Assembly: GCF_048771995.1 (NCBI RefSeq)
Contig: NC_133024.1
Location: 935,001 to 999,000, forward strand
Origin: Taeniopygia guttata
Lineage: Eukaryota; Chordata; Aves; Passeriformes; Estrildidae
Direction of reading: 5' to 3'
Length of the DNA stretch: 64,000 nt
Position numbers and translations under genes: made by a program. The notes below the pieces were generated by a model. That model was given only the letters and a program-made list of their open reading frames with translations. It made no database searches and was not told the origin of the DNA. Shown in pieces: positions 40,101-55,100 of the stretch (positions within the stretch are counted from its first letter, which is position 1; each line of letters starts with the position of its first letter).

Positions 40101-43100
40101 GAAGCTCAGCGGTGCTGGTTGTTACACTCACTGTTTGGTAATCCACAACAGTGCTGGAGCTGATGGAAATATGTGTGCCATGGTCTGTACCATCCTGTCC
40201 AGCAAAGCCCTCTAGGATGGCGGTGTGATCACTTACAGAAGGAACTGCAGCTGGACCCTGAGTAACCACTGGCATTGCTGGTTGCACTGTCTGATCTAAG
40301 GAGGTTTCCAGTGCCCTGTCAGTAGGCCAAACACCAGCTGGTTCCTTCACTGCTGATCCACGAGTGTTTTGGTCTGCCAGTGATGAATCCAGGGCTTGCT
40401 GCTCTTCTGTAGAGGCATCAGGCTTTACCACAGCAGGGTCTGCAGTCAGAATAGTCTCTAAAGAGATTGTGTCCAAGTGTTCTATTGTAGCAGCTTCCAT
40501 TACGTCTGGCTGCTTCACTGTGAATAGCTCTTCTACCACTGCCCTGTCTTTGTTTTGGTGTTCAGCTACTTCAGGGATTATGTTCTGGCCTACACTAAAC
40601 TCCTCAGGTTGCTCCATGCTGACAGTCCCTGTGGATGCATGGAGACTATCTTCCACAGACAGATCTGTTTGTGGTGGTGAGACAGGGGCCTCTGCAGCTG
40701 GCATGACAAAAGAGGAATCGTACATGCCCAGTGTTTCTGTCTGTGTAGATGGTTCCACAGTCGATGGCTCTTCTGTCTGTAACAGAGGTACTGGCAGAGT
40801 TGTAGTTTCTGGAAAGACAAATATTTCAGACTCATCAAGGAAACCTTTTATATCGACTATCCCTTCATTCTCATCTTTGGAAAGATCATAATCTAATTTA
40901 TTCCCAGAGTTAAGAATATAGTCTAAAATCATGCCTTCAGGAATATCCTCAGTTTTGGTTAATAAAGACTCATTGTCATCTTCAAGCCAGCTATCAGGAC
41001 CAGGGTAGAAAACTGGTTCCAGGGTTGCTTCTTCCCAAGGCCAGATACTTGATTCCATTTCTTTTCCTGAACCATCAAAAGCTGAACCAGACCCATCATC
41101 ATATATAACTCTATCTCCAAGAAATATATCAGTTTCGTCTTCCATAGGGGGCACTTCTAAGGGAAAAGGCATTTCTTCCACAGAGTCTGCACTGTCACTG
41201 CCCTCAGGACTACCTTGGATTACTTCTTCCTTCTCTTTAGTATCAGTCTCTATGACTGACAAAGAGGCCACTGTTGGTGCAGAGAGCAGAGGAACTGCAG
41301 AGTCCTCAGTAGATGGAGATTCTTCAGGCACAAGGTGAGAAGGACTTAAAGGCAAAAGTTCTTCAGATAGTCCAGTATCTTCAAACATTAAAAACAAAAA
41401 CAAATTGGCAATTAGATGTTGTTTATGATACAAAGTGTCAAATTTCATTAATTTTATTATCTGTAGATATGTGTTCCACATTTTCCATAATATATACCAA
41501 AGTCATAAGGACCCCTCTCCCACTTTCCATTCAGAAATTCTATAAACCCGGTAAAGACATTCAAAATTATTTCTATGCTATTTAACAAGTATGCATCATT
41601 TCCAGAAGAGAGAAGCAGGTATTATTAGCTATTACAAGCATTTTCCTTTGGTAAATAGCTCTTGGATACATGCACACACAAAAGGTAAAAACTGAGAAAG
41701 ATACTCAATTTTCAGACCTTTCTGAAAACTCATTTCAGTGAACTATAATCTGGTATCAGGAAATACTTGTATCCAAATTTAAGCTTCAGTCAATGGCACT
41801 AACTTACCATCTAAAGAACTGGGGGCTGAAAGCCATTCCAGAGAGTCCACAGAATCATGCTCTAACACCGGTACAGTGACTAAATGAGTAGTCTCTAAAT
41901 TCTGCCCATCAGGCAAAGAAGTGACATCAACTTCTGAGGGAAGTGGAGCTTCAGGTGCCAAACCAGCCTCATAGTCAGCGTTCTGTGGTCTTGGCTGGAT
42001 TTCATTGTCACCGGCCTGCTCACTGTCTGAGGTGGAATCTGCGTAGTCAAAGGGCAAGGCATTGCTGACGGTCGACTCATCTGCAGAAGGGCGCTCAGCT
42101 AGAAAGGTGCTGTCCTGGAACACAAAGCCTCTGTCAATATTTCCACTGCTGCAGGGGAAGCACTGATTGCCCACGCTGGGCTGAGCACACTGAAGGGGTT
42201 AACAGCAGGCAGTGGACCCTGCCTGTGAGGGAGCAATGCACAGCAGCAGGATGGTGGCAAATACAGACCCTTGCTAACCTCCTGCAATATACATTAACAT
42301 GCACATCCTCCCCACAAATGACAAATGTCATGTCCATGAAAAAGGGAAAGGAGCATTCAGATTGTCTGGAGTGCAGAACCCCTTAGGCTATTAAGAGATT
42401 TACCATCTATATCCAACCCCATCTCCTTTCCTATGCTGAAAAAACAAATCTGTCCATCTCCAGCTAAATCAAAGATAAATGTTATCTGCCTTCCTAAAGC
42501 ATGATGAGGTTCTAACAGCTATTATTCATCAGCCACACAACTAATACATTAATTCTAATACTTCAGTTACTATGATACATGAAACAGTGTAGAAAGTGAA
42601 CTTCAATGGATGCATGCCCAGTTGTAATTTATTGATATCTTTTAGTATATCTATAGTACCCAACAGAATAACAAAGACCAGAACCTAATGAAGAGCATTT
42701 ATAACCTGGAATAATTTCGTCTCAAAGCCAAGACACCTGTGCAGGAAAAAAAAAAACAACCTATCAGCAGTAATGATGAACAACAAAGTGCATGCAGAAT
42801 GAATTTGTGAATTATCTGAAATGCGAAAAAATAATTTGTTGTTACATCTCCAATTTCCACACTTTTTACTTGTTATTCCACATCCCAATCATTAGCTGGT
42901 TTACATTTAAAGTAATTAGCATATTTCATCTTTGAATATTAATCTCCTACTCAGTGTCTCATGAAATAATGATATTAGAAAAAGGTAATAAAGATATTAA
43001 GTTATTTGGTCAAGGCTATGAAAGCAAGCTGATAGCCTAAAACTCAAGAATTAGTGTTTTACATGGATTTACATGCCCACATATAAATGCTGTGCAGCAG

Positions 43101-46100
43101 ATATGGACCAAAAACCTTGTAGGGGATGAAAAACTGCCAAGCAATTTCAAGAAGCAGCAATTTGCTAAGGGCTAACAAACTGCCAATGGTGACAAGTAAA
43201 GTTACAGTGGAAACAGGTTTCTGTAATATATATTACAGTTCAAAACCACTGCAATCATTTCTGTAGCTCACCATTCCTGTCAAATCTCTATTGCTTGACC
43301 AGCAGGAATAACAGGAAGAATCCAAATACTCTTCAATTTGAATTTTTTCTCCAACTTGAGACATGGGTGAATTGAATTTTCAGCTTAATTCAAACTGCAT
43401 ATGAATGCTTTGGAAACAGGCCAGTTAAGCACTGGTTTTTTGGGGTTTTTTTGTTGTTTTTTTTTTTTTCTTAAATTACTTGTTTGCATGCATTATCATA
43501 TTCAAAAATGCCAATATTTGTGCCAGCACAGTCTCATCAAATTTTTTAATTTATATAGTAAGAATCAGTTGAAAAGTACATATACCATACAAACAGGCTC
43601 CAGCAATTTTATTTTTGGCAAGACTAGCCACTATAAATAAAGCTGTAAAAAGAGTTACTGTACAAAATTAGAAATAAATTACACACATAAATTCCATAAA
43701 GAATGAATTAAGACTACCAGCAATTTTTCCTCAATACATTAATTTAATGTAAGCATTTAGTTGCCAGGAATTGCACCTCATATTCTTTTATATTAATATG
43801 GATAAATGGTCCTGTGGCAACTAACATTATTCAAAGATCATTGTTACAGGGCAATATATTATACTAACAAGTTTAACATCATATTGGCTAGTTCTGGTTT
43901 TCACCAATGTAAAAGGCTCACCAATATTATAGATGGCTGCAAACACAGAACCCTTCTCCCTGATTTTCATTTTCTGCTGCCAGAAAGGCATTGTTTTCCT
44001 CAAGCCAGAGCATTCTACCTCTTACAACTCAACAAGAAAATGCAGATTTCAAAAACTAGACCTGATTTTTGTTTTACTTTTAAAGAGAGCTGCAAAACTC
44101 AAAAGAATTATTTGTACCATCTAGTAGCAATTGGATGATGAAATCATAATAGTCTCATGTTATGTTGTGATACTGGTGTGCTAATACAAATCCAGTTTAT
44201 TCTCAAATCACCTAGGGAAAACTACAGCAAAATTCTCTTCCATAGGTAGCAGTTCTGCTTGAACTATAAAGGTTTGACATCTGTGGAAGTAATTGATCAA
44301 TTGCATACTGTCTAATCATATTTAGAATTTTCTTATATTTGTCTGAAGCTATTTTGCAAATTACCTGTGTATTGCAGATTGTACAAAGCCAGTTTGGGTA
44401 TATACCTGATACCTTTTACATAATCAGAGTTTTTAACTGAAGGCATAGAAGCCTTTATTCATAGTCATGATTAGAAAAATACAACTTACACAATTTTTTG
44501 CCATAATAGTCCTAAAAACTGGTTTAAAGTTTATTATCACAAAGCTACCACTACTCTAAAATATCTTCCTGCCTGCACATCTGTCAGAATACAGAATGGC
44601 AGAATTCTTTGTCTCACTAAAATAAACATCTACAACATTTTAGGCTAGTTCAATATCTCTAGTAAGATGTCTTCAGTAAAGAGAAAGCCCTTTTCTGAAA
44701 GCTAACTTAAATTCATGTTTATCTACACCATGTTTAATCCATTATGGCAAATCCATGTGAATTTTTATTTTAGACATCAATAAGTAGTTTTTAAGACTCA
44801 AGAAAAACTGTCATGAAATTAAGGACATTACACCTACGCTCATTCTAAGAATATTTGCATTCTGTGAAAACAAATTTTGCTCACATAAAATTTTCAGAAG
44901 TTGGCTAAAATTAAATGTATATGTTCTCAACATTATCTCATGATGGACTGAGAACCTACCAGCCAGCACAAGTGGATCTGGATTTTAGGGCATTATCTGA
45001 GTTCATTTCTTGTTGAAAGCACATCTGTGTTACAGAACAGAGTGGAGAGCAGAAACCAACTGCCCAGACAATGATTCAGCACTCAGAAGATCCCTCTGTT
45101 GGCAGAACTGCCTGACTTGATCTCAGCATTGCTGGCATCTACCTCAGGATCTTTGCTTAAATCACTTCGTACAGACATGGTGAGGGACATCAAGTCTCTT
45201 ATCCAATACAGAACTCTAGTCTGTGTCTTGGATTATTCCAGAAGGAGTCAGAGTAGACAATTACAATTTCAAGAGACAAAAAAAAGAACCTGTGCCAGTA
45301 ATTTTCCTCTGCTGGGATTAGGGGAACGGCATCATTTTAAAACCAAATTAAGAACTTTCTTTGAAATAAATACAGTAACAAAAGGAGAATATGAAACTTA
45401 GTGTTTTATCTGTTCTAGCAGCCAGCTGTAGGATTTACATCTATTTCTTCTTTCCAAAGAAGAAAGGAAGGAAGGAAGGATCACCTCTTTAGAGATGTTT
45501 ACAACCAAAATAAGATGATCACAGAAAACTGTAGGGCAGCAAACACTACAGTTGTCACACAAGAGATTTCACCAGTTGTTACTCCAATCTAAGGTGCACC
45601 TTCATTACTGCATGGACAAAAGGACAGAGCAGCTCTGAGTGTTGGCTGCAGTTCTGCCTTGCTGAACTAAGTTGTTCACATGTCCAAAGGCCACTGCTCA
45701 GAACCGTACTCACATCCAGCTCCGGGCGCTCCAGCACGACGGGATGCTCAGGAACCCAGGATGGGTCTTCTGACGTGGGGTGCAGTATTTCCTTCACTGT
45801 GGAAACACAAACACTTGGATCTAAAGGTGGCAGTAACACTGTCAGGAAGTTGTGTTGGGAGACTGACTGAAAAACCCTCTCTGATTTCAGATTTGTAAGT
45901 AAAATCTTCTCAAAAGTTTGCCAGAGAGATTTTATTTCTAGAAATGCATCCAAATCACTGACAGGAAGTGAAGGGGAAAGATAAGAACAAAGGGATGACA
46001 GCACTTTTTGATCACCTCTAGCAGTATCATTGAATATTCAGCAATTATCTGGGTATTCCCTTTGTGCTACCTGAGGCCAGCACAGAGCTACTAAGCTGAA

Positions 46101-49100
46101 GGTCACCCTGATGCAATGTGCACCATGTGAACCACATTTCCCCTTTTTATTCCTCTTAATTTTTGAAAATATTACTGAAATCACACACTAAAAACCTCAG
46201 TTTCAAAATAAAAATTAAAATAAAATGGGGGGCTAGGCTAATGGATCAAGAATAGGATGCTACTGCTCATGACTTGGGCTGGTTAAGATCAGAGCAAAAC
46301 AGGCTATAACATACTTGATTTTGTTCTGTTCCATTTTTCAGAGGACAGTTGAATAATTCACTCATCTGAGATTTATTTTATAAGAAGTTGGATGTGTGAC
46401 ATACTGAGACATGATAATCAATACCCACCATTAGTAAGCTGAAGAGAGTTTGGGTCTAAAGAGATGGAAGCATTTTCAAGCAGAGCACTTTTCTGGAGGA
46501 TCTCAGCAATATAATCTCGGAAATCACTGATGGTGTACACAACTGTTGGATTATCCTCTATGCCCATGAAGGAGTTGTCCTCCACCTTGTTTGAATGAAG
46601 GTTAATCAGGTCCCAGGTGGCATTGCTGATGGCTTTTCCATCAAATGTGACAGCATAGTAAACTTCCACCCCACTTCAGTCGTACACAGAGAAAGAATAC
46701 AATGAGAAATTTCAGGTTTTCCTAAGCAAGCAAACACTATATTTTTTCACCAGGGCCCACATCAATACCCTTTGTAATATAAAAATACACGTCTTTAAAA
46801 GATGAATACAAACTACCTGATTCTTTTCACAAAGTGCTCAAGGGATATGCTACCCAAAACTGACATCTGGTCTGGCCCCAGTCCCATATTTCTACTAGTG
46901 AATGGCAGACAGACCATAAGCAGACCAAAACACTGACTTTCTGCAAGCATTATTAATGGGTCCACCAGCACGCAGTGGTGAGAGTGGTGATTTTAAGATT
47001 ATACCAATAATAGGAACGGCTCTGAGGTATGAAAATAGACAGGAAAAACATGTTGTACATAGTAGCAATCTATAGCAGCGAGAGCCCCAATCTCTGTCAC
47101 TGTGCAGTGTTAAACTGCGTGAAAGAATGTTTTTAATAGCAATAAAATAGTATTTAATTCATCAAATTGGGAAAATTTATCTAGACTCATTTGATTATTT
47201 ATTCTATAACTCAGTTTTGTATTTGTGTACAGTTTAAGGTTTTTTTTTTTTCATATTAACTCTCCTCCATTTTCTTAATTTTCTTTTCCTTAATACATCT
47301 GGATGTCCTTTTCCACACGACAGATTAGGCTGCAATCAGATTTACCATAGACTAGGCAAAAGCACAAGGGAGCTTTACAAGATGCAACCCATTTTGGCTG
47401 TAGACAGAACACAGCAAGAAAATTAAATCACCTCTGAAGCATTAGAACCATGTGCTCTGAATACAGGTTTTCCTGATTCCACAGAGCTGGATTTGATTTC
47501 TAAAACAATGTCTCTGTTTAGAGAAGTCTTTAAAACCCCAGTTCCAGATACAACAGAGAAAATTCACAGACACTGATGAAACCCAGGAGCCTGGGTTTTG
47601 CTGCTGGCTCTGTCACTGCCATGAACCCACCATAGGCTCTCCATGGACACTGACTGTCAGCAGAGGAGATTAAAAAGGACAGCAGTAGTGAAAAGGCACA
47701 GGAAAAATGGAACAGAATATGCTCCTCATACATAACATTTAGGTTTAAGACAACTGTGCTGTCACTCATAATTCCTAACAAATAGCTGCACCACCATCCT
47801 CTTTCTGGAAAGGGCTGAACATCTGGTGCCTGGAACATGGTCCTTGTGAACAGTTGCATGCATACAATTTGTGAAGAGATTTGTGTTTCTAACCTTTCCT
47901 GAAAATGCTCATTCTCTTTAAACTCGTTCATGGAAACTGGCTATGTTGAACAAATTAATAAATTTAGTAAATTAAGGCTGCAGCTCTTTTTCTGTCTTAT
48001 GACATTCTCAACATACTGACCTGTGTTTAGGGTGATTTTTCCTGAGGGTTTTCCTTTTTATTATGACTTAAATAAGCAAAATAGGTTTATCCTTAATTGA
48101 AACAGATCAGTTACTTGCAGTTTCTGGTAGAACCCTCTCTCAATATTTATGTTAGATAACTATCTTGCTCTGAACACAAAAATACAATTCCCCCCCAAAA
48201 AATGCGTTCCAGCAAAACATGTTTTTCCCATCTCTATTATGACAATATCTATTAGAAAGTTGTCTTTACCTGTCTTCCTCAGAAGGGCTGATTATAAAAA
48301 CAAAACAGAAGAGCAAAACCTATTAAATCAATGTCATAACTTCCTTTATGTCTTAAAACTTTAACAAGTTTGCTTTGGTATTCTACAGGGCATAACCATT
48401 TGAAAACGCTTACAGGAAAATCCTTTTAAGTTGCATAATTGTTCAGTTATTCCGCTACATAACAAATTGTTCTGCTTTTAGTGAACTGAAATACTTTCTA
48501 TTGATCCCAAGGAATGAGCAGAGGAGAGCCATCTCAGATTATTGTGAATAATGCAGTTAAATTGCTGTCAGTACCAAGAAGGTCAAAGCTCACTTATTCC
48601 ACCTAAAGGTTTAACTTACAAGCGATGGGTTTTTGGCATGCACAGCAGAGAACAGACTGCCAGAAATATCAGCATTTTATTTGTCTTCTCAAATCAACCA
48701 AGTGCTTGCAGACCTACTAGGCTGCAAATACCAAGGTGGAAGGTTTTGCTGCCTTCCAGTCTGAAAACTGGATGTAGCCTAGGGTTCCAACAACAAGACC
48801 TCTCACTACAGCTGCTTTGTTACCTACATGTATGCTAGTTAAAATACTCCAGGCAATAAATTCTAAGAAATACAGCTTACAGTTTTATATAAAACACAAT
48901 TTAGATTAACTCATGAAAATTAGAACTCATTAGATTCTAAAAGGTATATCCAATCCATTCAAGAAAAATCACAATTTGTGAGCCCTGTACTTCAAAAGTC
49001 AGACATTTTACATTTGATGCATTAACTTAAATTCACTTTTCACGCTGAAGCACAAATGGATTTGAGGGAATCAGGTATATTTCTATACCTGGAAAATATA

Positions 49101-52100
49101 TTTCTAGAAATACAGAGAGTTAAAATATTCCATATCATTTATCAAACTATCCCACACCTTTTTTTTGATCCAGGAGAGAGAGACCTTTACATATCCTAAA
49201 CACTAACCTTTAGAGCCATCCCAAATTAACATCAAGAATCTGAAAAAGAAATCTAAATACATCACATTTTTTCCAAAAGGATTTCTGTGATCTTCCTTGT
49301 TTCATACTTGGACATATTAGAAGTAGCAGATATGAATATATCTTTTAATTTTAGGATAGAACAATAATGCCTTGTCTTAAAATCACAGCAAACATTTCAT
49401 GTGAAAAATGCCAGGAGAAAAAAAGATCAGTTCTGTATTTCTATTTCAGTTGCATATATAGAGGCACCAAATATGAGAGCACTTGGTTAATACATCCTAG
49501 GAGTTCCCCCACACACGCCTGACATCCTGCTAAGCTCATTGCATCGTCATACATGATCATGCTCAATCACCATACATGCATCAGGATCTTTTACCTGTAA
49601 TCCAGGATATGGATGTTTTTGTATCCAGGTAGTCCTTCAAACACACTTTTAATCTATTTTGATGGAAAAACAAAAAAATTAACACAGATTCCGTTTGCTT
49701 CTGCTCATGTGGTGAGAAATCAGGAAGTGTTTCTAGCGTTTCCTAAAAATGTATCTGAGCTGTTATATAGAACAGGTGAAAAACAGTTAAATATTCTTTC
49801 CTTTATGGAAGAGTAGTTTTGGTGTCATTGTTTCATTATTAGAAAAAGGGGAAATAAAAAGTATGAAGAACAACATCCAGTACTGCCCAAGAAGTGTATA
49901 GAAATATTCCAAGGGGAGAAATGGAAAGAGACTGCCAAGATAATAAACTGTGCTACAGGAGACAAAACCAAGACAGAGAATACTGAAAGTTCATGCTGGT
50001 TTAGAAAGTTTTTTAGCTTCCGAAGATCCTTGCCAGTTGAGGATTATTTTTTACTCTGTAAATTCTTGTTCCCTTCCCCCATCTCCTGATTTTTAAACTG
50101 TCTCTGGTGAGACTTAAACAATCACAGTGACTTTTTTTTCTGAGGGCTTCTTTATTCAAACTCAGAGAAAACCAGGCAAGGGATCAAAGGAGTGGAATAT
50201 CCATGTGCCAGGTGGACTCTGCCCCATTTGACATTTTTTACACACACACACATACCATGGCATTGCTACTTGGACTCACAAAGGAAAACTGAGATGTCAG
50301 CCTGCGCTAGCAACTTGTGAAAGCCATGGTGATGGTTTTTGGCTGCAGTGAAGAGTACATCCCTCTCCCATTCGGCCCAGGATCTGGCACAGGGTTAGCC
50401 CAGTAAAAAGGATTTGGAGAATCAACCCCAACTAAATGGGGCTGAGAAGGAGGCAAAGCTAGAGAAAAGATAAGCCTCATGTTATGACAACTTAGATGCC
50501 TCTCCTAGGAGAAAAGAAAGACACACACCCAATGGCAATATAATTACCATCATTATAGACAAAATAAAAACCAAATATTGGAAACCATAGGCACACAAAA
50601 ATCATCAACCCTGACACAGAGGCCTTTTGCTCCTCTGGCTTTGCAGAGCCAGCAAAAGGAAAAATGAGGTTAGGAAAGGGAATCACCTGAGAAATGAATC
50701 GTTCAGACAGCAGTTGGTACTCAGCAGCAGATGGGTCCTTCAGCTCCTCACTGTACTGTTCACCAACAATCAAAATGTTGAACTCAATCATCTGCTCAGC
50801 TACAGGCCTGACCAGCTTTTCATCCTGCTTCTTGATCTCGTTATTGATCTGGAAGGGAAGGAAGAAGGGAGAGCAGATGAGATAACACATGGATGCTGCA
50901 GTGCAGAGCAAGGCCCTTCACTGCAGTGGGATGCTCAGGAAGCCCCAGGGACAGAGGCAGTGACTAACGAGGCAGTCTAGTAAGCAAAAACATTTCCGGA
51001 GAATTCTCATATTTTCCATTTGGACACCTTCAGTGTAAGTCCATCTCACTGACCTCAGGCACCAAGTGAGGTACAGATGTACGTAAAGGTGTGTGGGCTG
51101 TTCACGAGGCAGTTCAAAGTGCAACCACGGCTACTCAAACATCTCACCTGAGCCCAGTCAGTGTAGGCTGATTTACCCAAAATTCACTCATTTATCACAA
51201 GGCTCCTAGCCACTATTCCAGCTGCCTTTGCCAAGTTGTGCATTGTTCAGCCCCAGGAGGTGAAGGACCCCCCCAGATACACAAGGGGCACTGGGAATGG
51301 GAGCTCTGCTGAGCTAAAGCAGTGGCCTCCAGCTGCTGTTCTACAGCTGCCCAAAAAGCCCCGGGGCAGTGGCTGTGCAGTGCATCAGGGATGCATGCAG
51401 CTATCGTGGCTGCCACAGGCAGCAGTGAATGCCAAGTTTTAATCTAATTTCAATGACTGGGCATGCTTTCTGCTTACTTCCCTAGTATTTTTAAAATAGC
51501 ATACTATTCCTTGTGGTGTACTGAATTCATCAGAAAAATAATTTAAAAAAAGATATTTGTCTAGGAGGGAAGAGAAGGCTGGCTTGTTAATTTTAGCCAA
51601 ATGTCTTTTGCTAGATGTTTTGTATTTGACTATTTACATACATATTTATTGCTTTCTTCATATTAAAAAGGAAAAATAGAGTCAGTAAAACAGATCTTTT
51701 CAATGAAGCTGCAGTTTAAGTTATGCATCATGCAGGAAATGGAAAAAAACTTTCTTCAGAAAGTTTATCTGCCATCAGTGAGCAATTCCTACATTGTTTA
51801 AGAACCCTCTAAAAATTTTTAGTTAAATTCTCTTTCCAGCCCTCACATTCCTTTTTCACTGGATAACTCTGTCCAAAGACCATAAGGACTGGTACAGTAC
51901 TTAAAGTTAGTTAGCATTTGGATCTACCCAGGAAAATGTCTTAAAACTTTAGAAATTCACACCCTGATTTTATTATTACCATGATGATTTTTTTGCCTTT
52001 TTTTAAATATACCTCTTAGGTATTCTCAGTACCCTTAGCATGCATACTTATAATCCCTTAAGTCTGATACCTTAGTATAGTCCTGGTATTCTGTTAGGCC

Positions 52101-55100
52101 AGGAGACCAAACACCCAGAGGCCTCACAGTTGGTGCATCATAGAAATCCTTATTAAATACTGAGGTAAAACCCCTTTATCCCTTAACCTTGTCTGGCTCT
52201 TAATTTTAGGACCAAGAGAAAGGCATCACTATGAAAACCTAGTTTGTGTTAACACACCATATTAACAACACTTTTAATTGCTATTAAAATGTAAACGACC
52301 ATAAACAATATCATGTAGGGAAAGCAACAGAATGTTGAACCAAATGAAAAAACCCACTCACAGTGGTGTCCACATTGTCATGCTCATGGATGGCATCACC
52401 TGCAGGACTCTCAACGGAGACCTCGTGAGGGGGAGGAACATTGGCAGCTGCATCTGAGTTTGAAAGAGAACAGTATTATTTTGGTTTGTTTGTTGTTGGT
52501 TTTTTGCTATATACCCTCAGAAGCAGCTCAGCAAGCATAAACCAATAGTCAAATTTGATTCCTATTCCCATTATCTTGACAGCAAAAGCACAGGAGACAC
52601 ATGAAGAGCCTGAACAAAAGTATCAAATACACTAATCACTATAAGATGCTAACATTCTGCCTAAGCAGAGGTATTTTTGGAAGCATGAGTAAAACCAGCA
52701 CAGAACTAATTTCTTGAGCAGGATTGTCATGATTCATTAAATAATGGCATGCCAGCACATAACATGATCTCCAGGTTACAAACGGCATGAGAGAGGTGTA
52801 AATGTCTCAATTTTCTGGTAATTCAGAATCAACCTTGGCAGCAGTTAGATAAAAACTGACCTCTCAGTGTGGTAACATCAGCATCCAAAGGTGGAGTAGG
52901 AGTCCCACTAGATAAAAAACAAATCAGAAACTGAAGCTGGATATGGTAAGATAAATGTAGTAGTTCTTGATATTTCTGTGATTCTGGTAGTACACCAAAA
53001 AGCACATGTGCAGAAGAAATTTTTCATGTTACTATTTTGCTCATAACTTCATAAAAATTAGGCTTAGCAGTATTTCAGTTATATTTTGCGACTTAGATTT
53101 GGGGTCACTTGCATCATACAACACATCATGTGTGTCTCTGCGTTGCTAAGCCTCTTATATCCCATTGACCTGGAGTCTCATATAAAAATACATTTTGCCT
53201 TCTAGCAGTTCTGTAAAGAAAGCAAATGCAAAGAGATAAAACACAAAGATAACTGGTTATACCAAATAAACCACTCAGTTTTTAAAACATTCCCCAGTGC
53301 TCTCAAACACTGTAACTCCACTCAAATCACTGCAAGTAGATGGGTTCTTCTCATAATTAATTTTACTCTGCTTATTTGGAAATCTTCAAAACACATCAGT
53401 TTCCAAACCCAGTACTGGCATGCACACACACATATAAAATGACTCTGGGCCAAATGTGAAAAGCATTTCAGAAGAACAATCACATGAGGACTGTCAGCCT
53501 GAAGGAAAACTAAGAGCTTTGACACAACTTACAGCAAACCCAAGCTGCTTGGAGCCAATTCTGTAAGCCTGGAGCAACTGTCAAGTTACCAAGAGTGGGA
53601 GACATGCTCTGACAGAAACAAGTCTTTCCTGAATGAAGGGAAAATCATTCTTTGAGTTTGTCATATTGTTAATATATACAGCACAAGCGGTAAGACTGCA
53701 AGTTTAACTGCTGGGGAGAAACTGAACATTACTGAAGTTCATTATATTCAGATATTTCTCTCACTTCTAAAGGATCATCTTGTTTATTGGTGATCATACC
53801 TGTGCCATGAAACATGCATTGCAGCAAGTCTTCACTCTGATATACACAACATCATCCACGGCTCCTGGCCTTGCCAGGTTTGTTTGATGCTTCACATGTT
53901 CTACAACTGGCCTTGCAATCCAGCCTGTCCCCAAGCAAAACCCCACGCCAAGGTGATATCTTGCCTCCTTCAGGCTGTACAGTCAGTCTTTGTATTACCC
54001 CAAAAAAGGCTTCCAGCACCAGCCAGACTCACAGTTCCACTCCACAGCCAGCAGAGCAGCAGCATATGTCCAGAGACCACAGGGTCCCTGAGTTCATGTC
54101 TGAAACACTTTCTGCCCCTCACAGACACATTAGGCTGATGTGCCAATAAACAGACCTGAAGGCAAACCTGATGAACTTTCTATTTAAGTCAAAAATCTTT
54201 TCACCCATGGTTTCCCAGGAGGCACAGTCAATCCTCCACAAAATAATTAACTATACCAAAACATAGTTCAGGGAATGTTAAACTGACAGGGTGAGATCTC
54301 CACAACAATTCTAAAAAATTAACAAAATATAAAAACTTTCACAGGAACAAATCAGAAAATACTTATTCAAGGGTTTAAACAGTATCTTTGTGTATTTTCT
54401 TGTACAATAAAATCAATTTGAAGTGTAGTTCTGCCTGCTTCCATCTCATGGACACTGGTACCTGTTTTCAGCCAGCACAGTGCAAGACTGCTTTTGAGTT
54501 TGCCAAATCTTTGACAAACTCAGTAAATCATTTTACTAAAAAGTGTAATTTAGACAAGATAGCCTCTCTTAAGGGTATTTTCTAGAGAATGCTGGTTATG
54601 TTTTGGAGGGATTTAGTTTATTTACTCATTTGTCATCTTAGAACTGCAATAAAAACTATTTCTTAATTATTAATTGGTCTGATGAAACATTTTCCAATTA
54701 AGTTCACCTAACTTCAAGATGCCTCTTTTTCCAGTTTCAATAGGAAGTATATTACATCTATAACAGAGTGTCACCAAATAACGGCATCAGACCATTTTAG
54801 TGCATCATGTTTAAAGTTCAGAAGCAGGAATGACTCTACTTTTCAGTAGAGGTGAACCAGTTTGGGATTTTATTTCTTACAAACTATTCAGTGTAACTAG
54901 GGTCAGAATAAAACTCAACAAAAGCAAAGTGATGAATAGTAAAAGCTCTGCCACAGGATTTTTAATGTTCTGGTCTGTTCAAACCTATAACTAGCCATTA
55001 GCTGAGTCTTGTATCCACCCCCTTTGCTAAAGAAGAGGACAACAGGATACGTGATTTGCTGTGGGAAGCCCTGATCCCATCCTGAGGCTCATGGGACTGG

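Noticed and set aside
40364..40891. Plus-strand open frame of 175 residues
   Set aside because: It is the antisense shadow of the IMPG2 mucin exon W11.
42980..43070. MIR-like SINE core
   Set aside because: The similarity is faint and could not be separated from chance without an alignment.
47560..47650. cctgggttttgctgctggctctgtcactg, resembling part of MIR
   Set aside because: Only about 30 bases resemble the family, too short to call.
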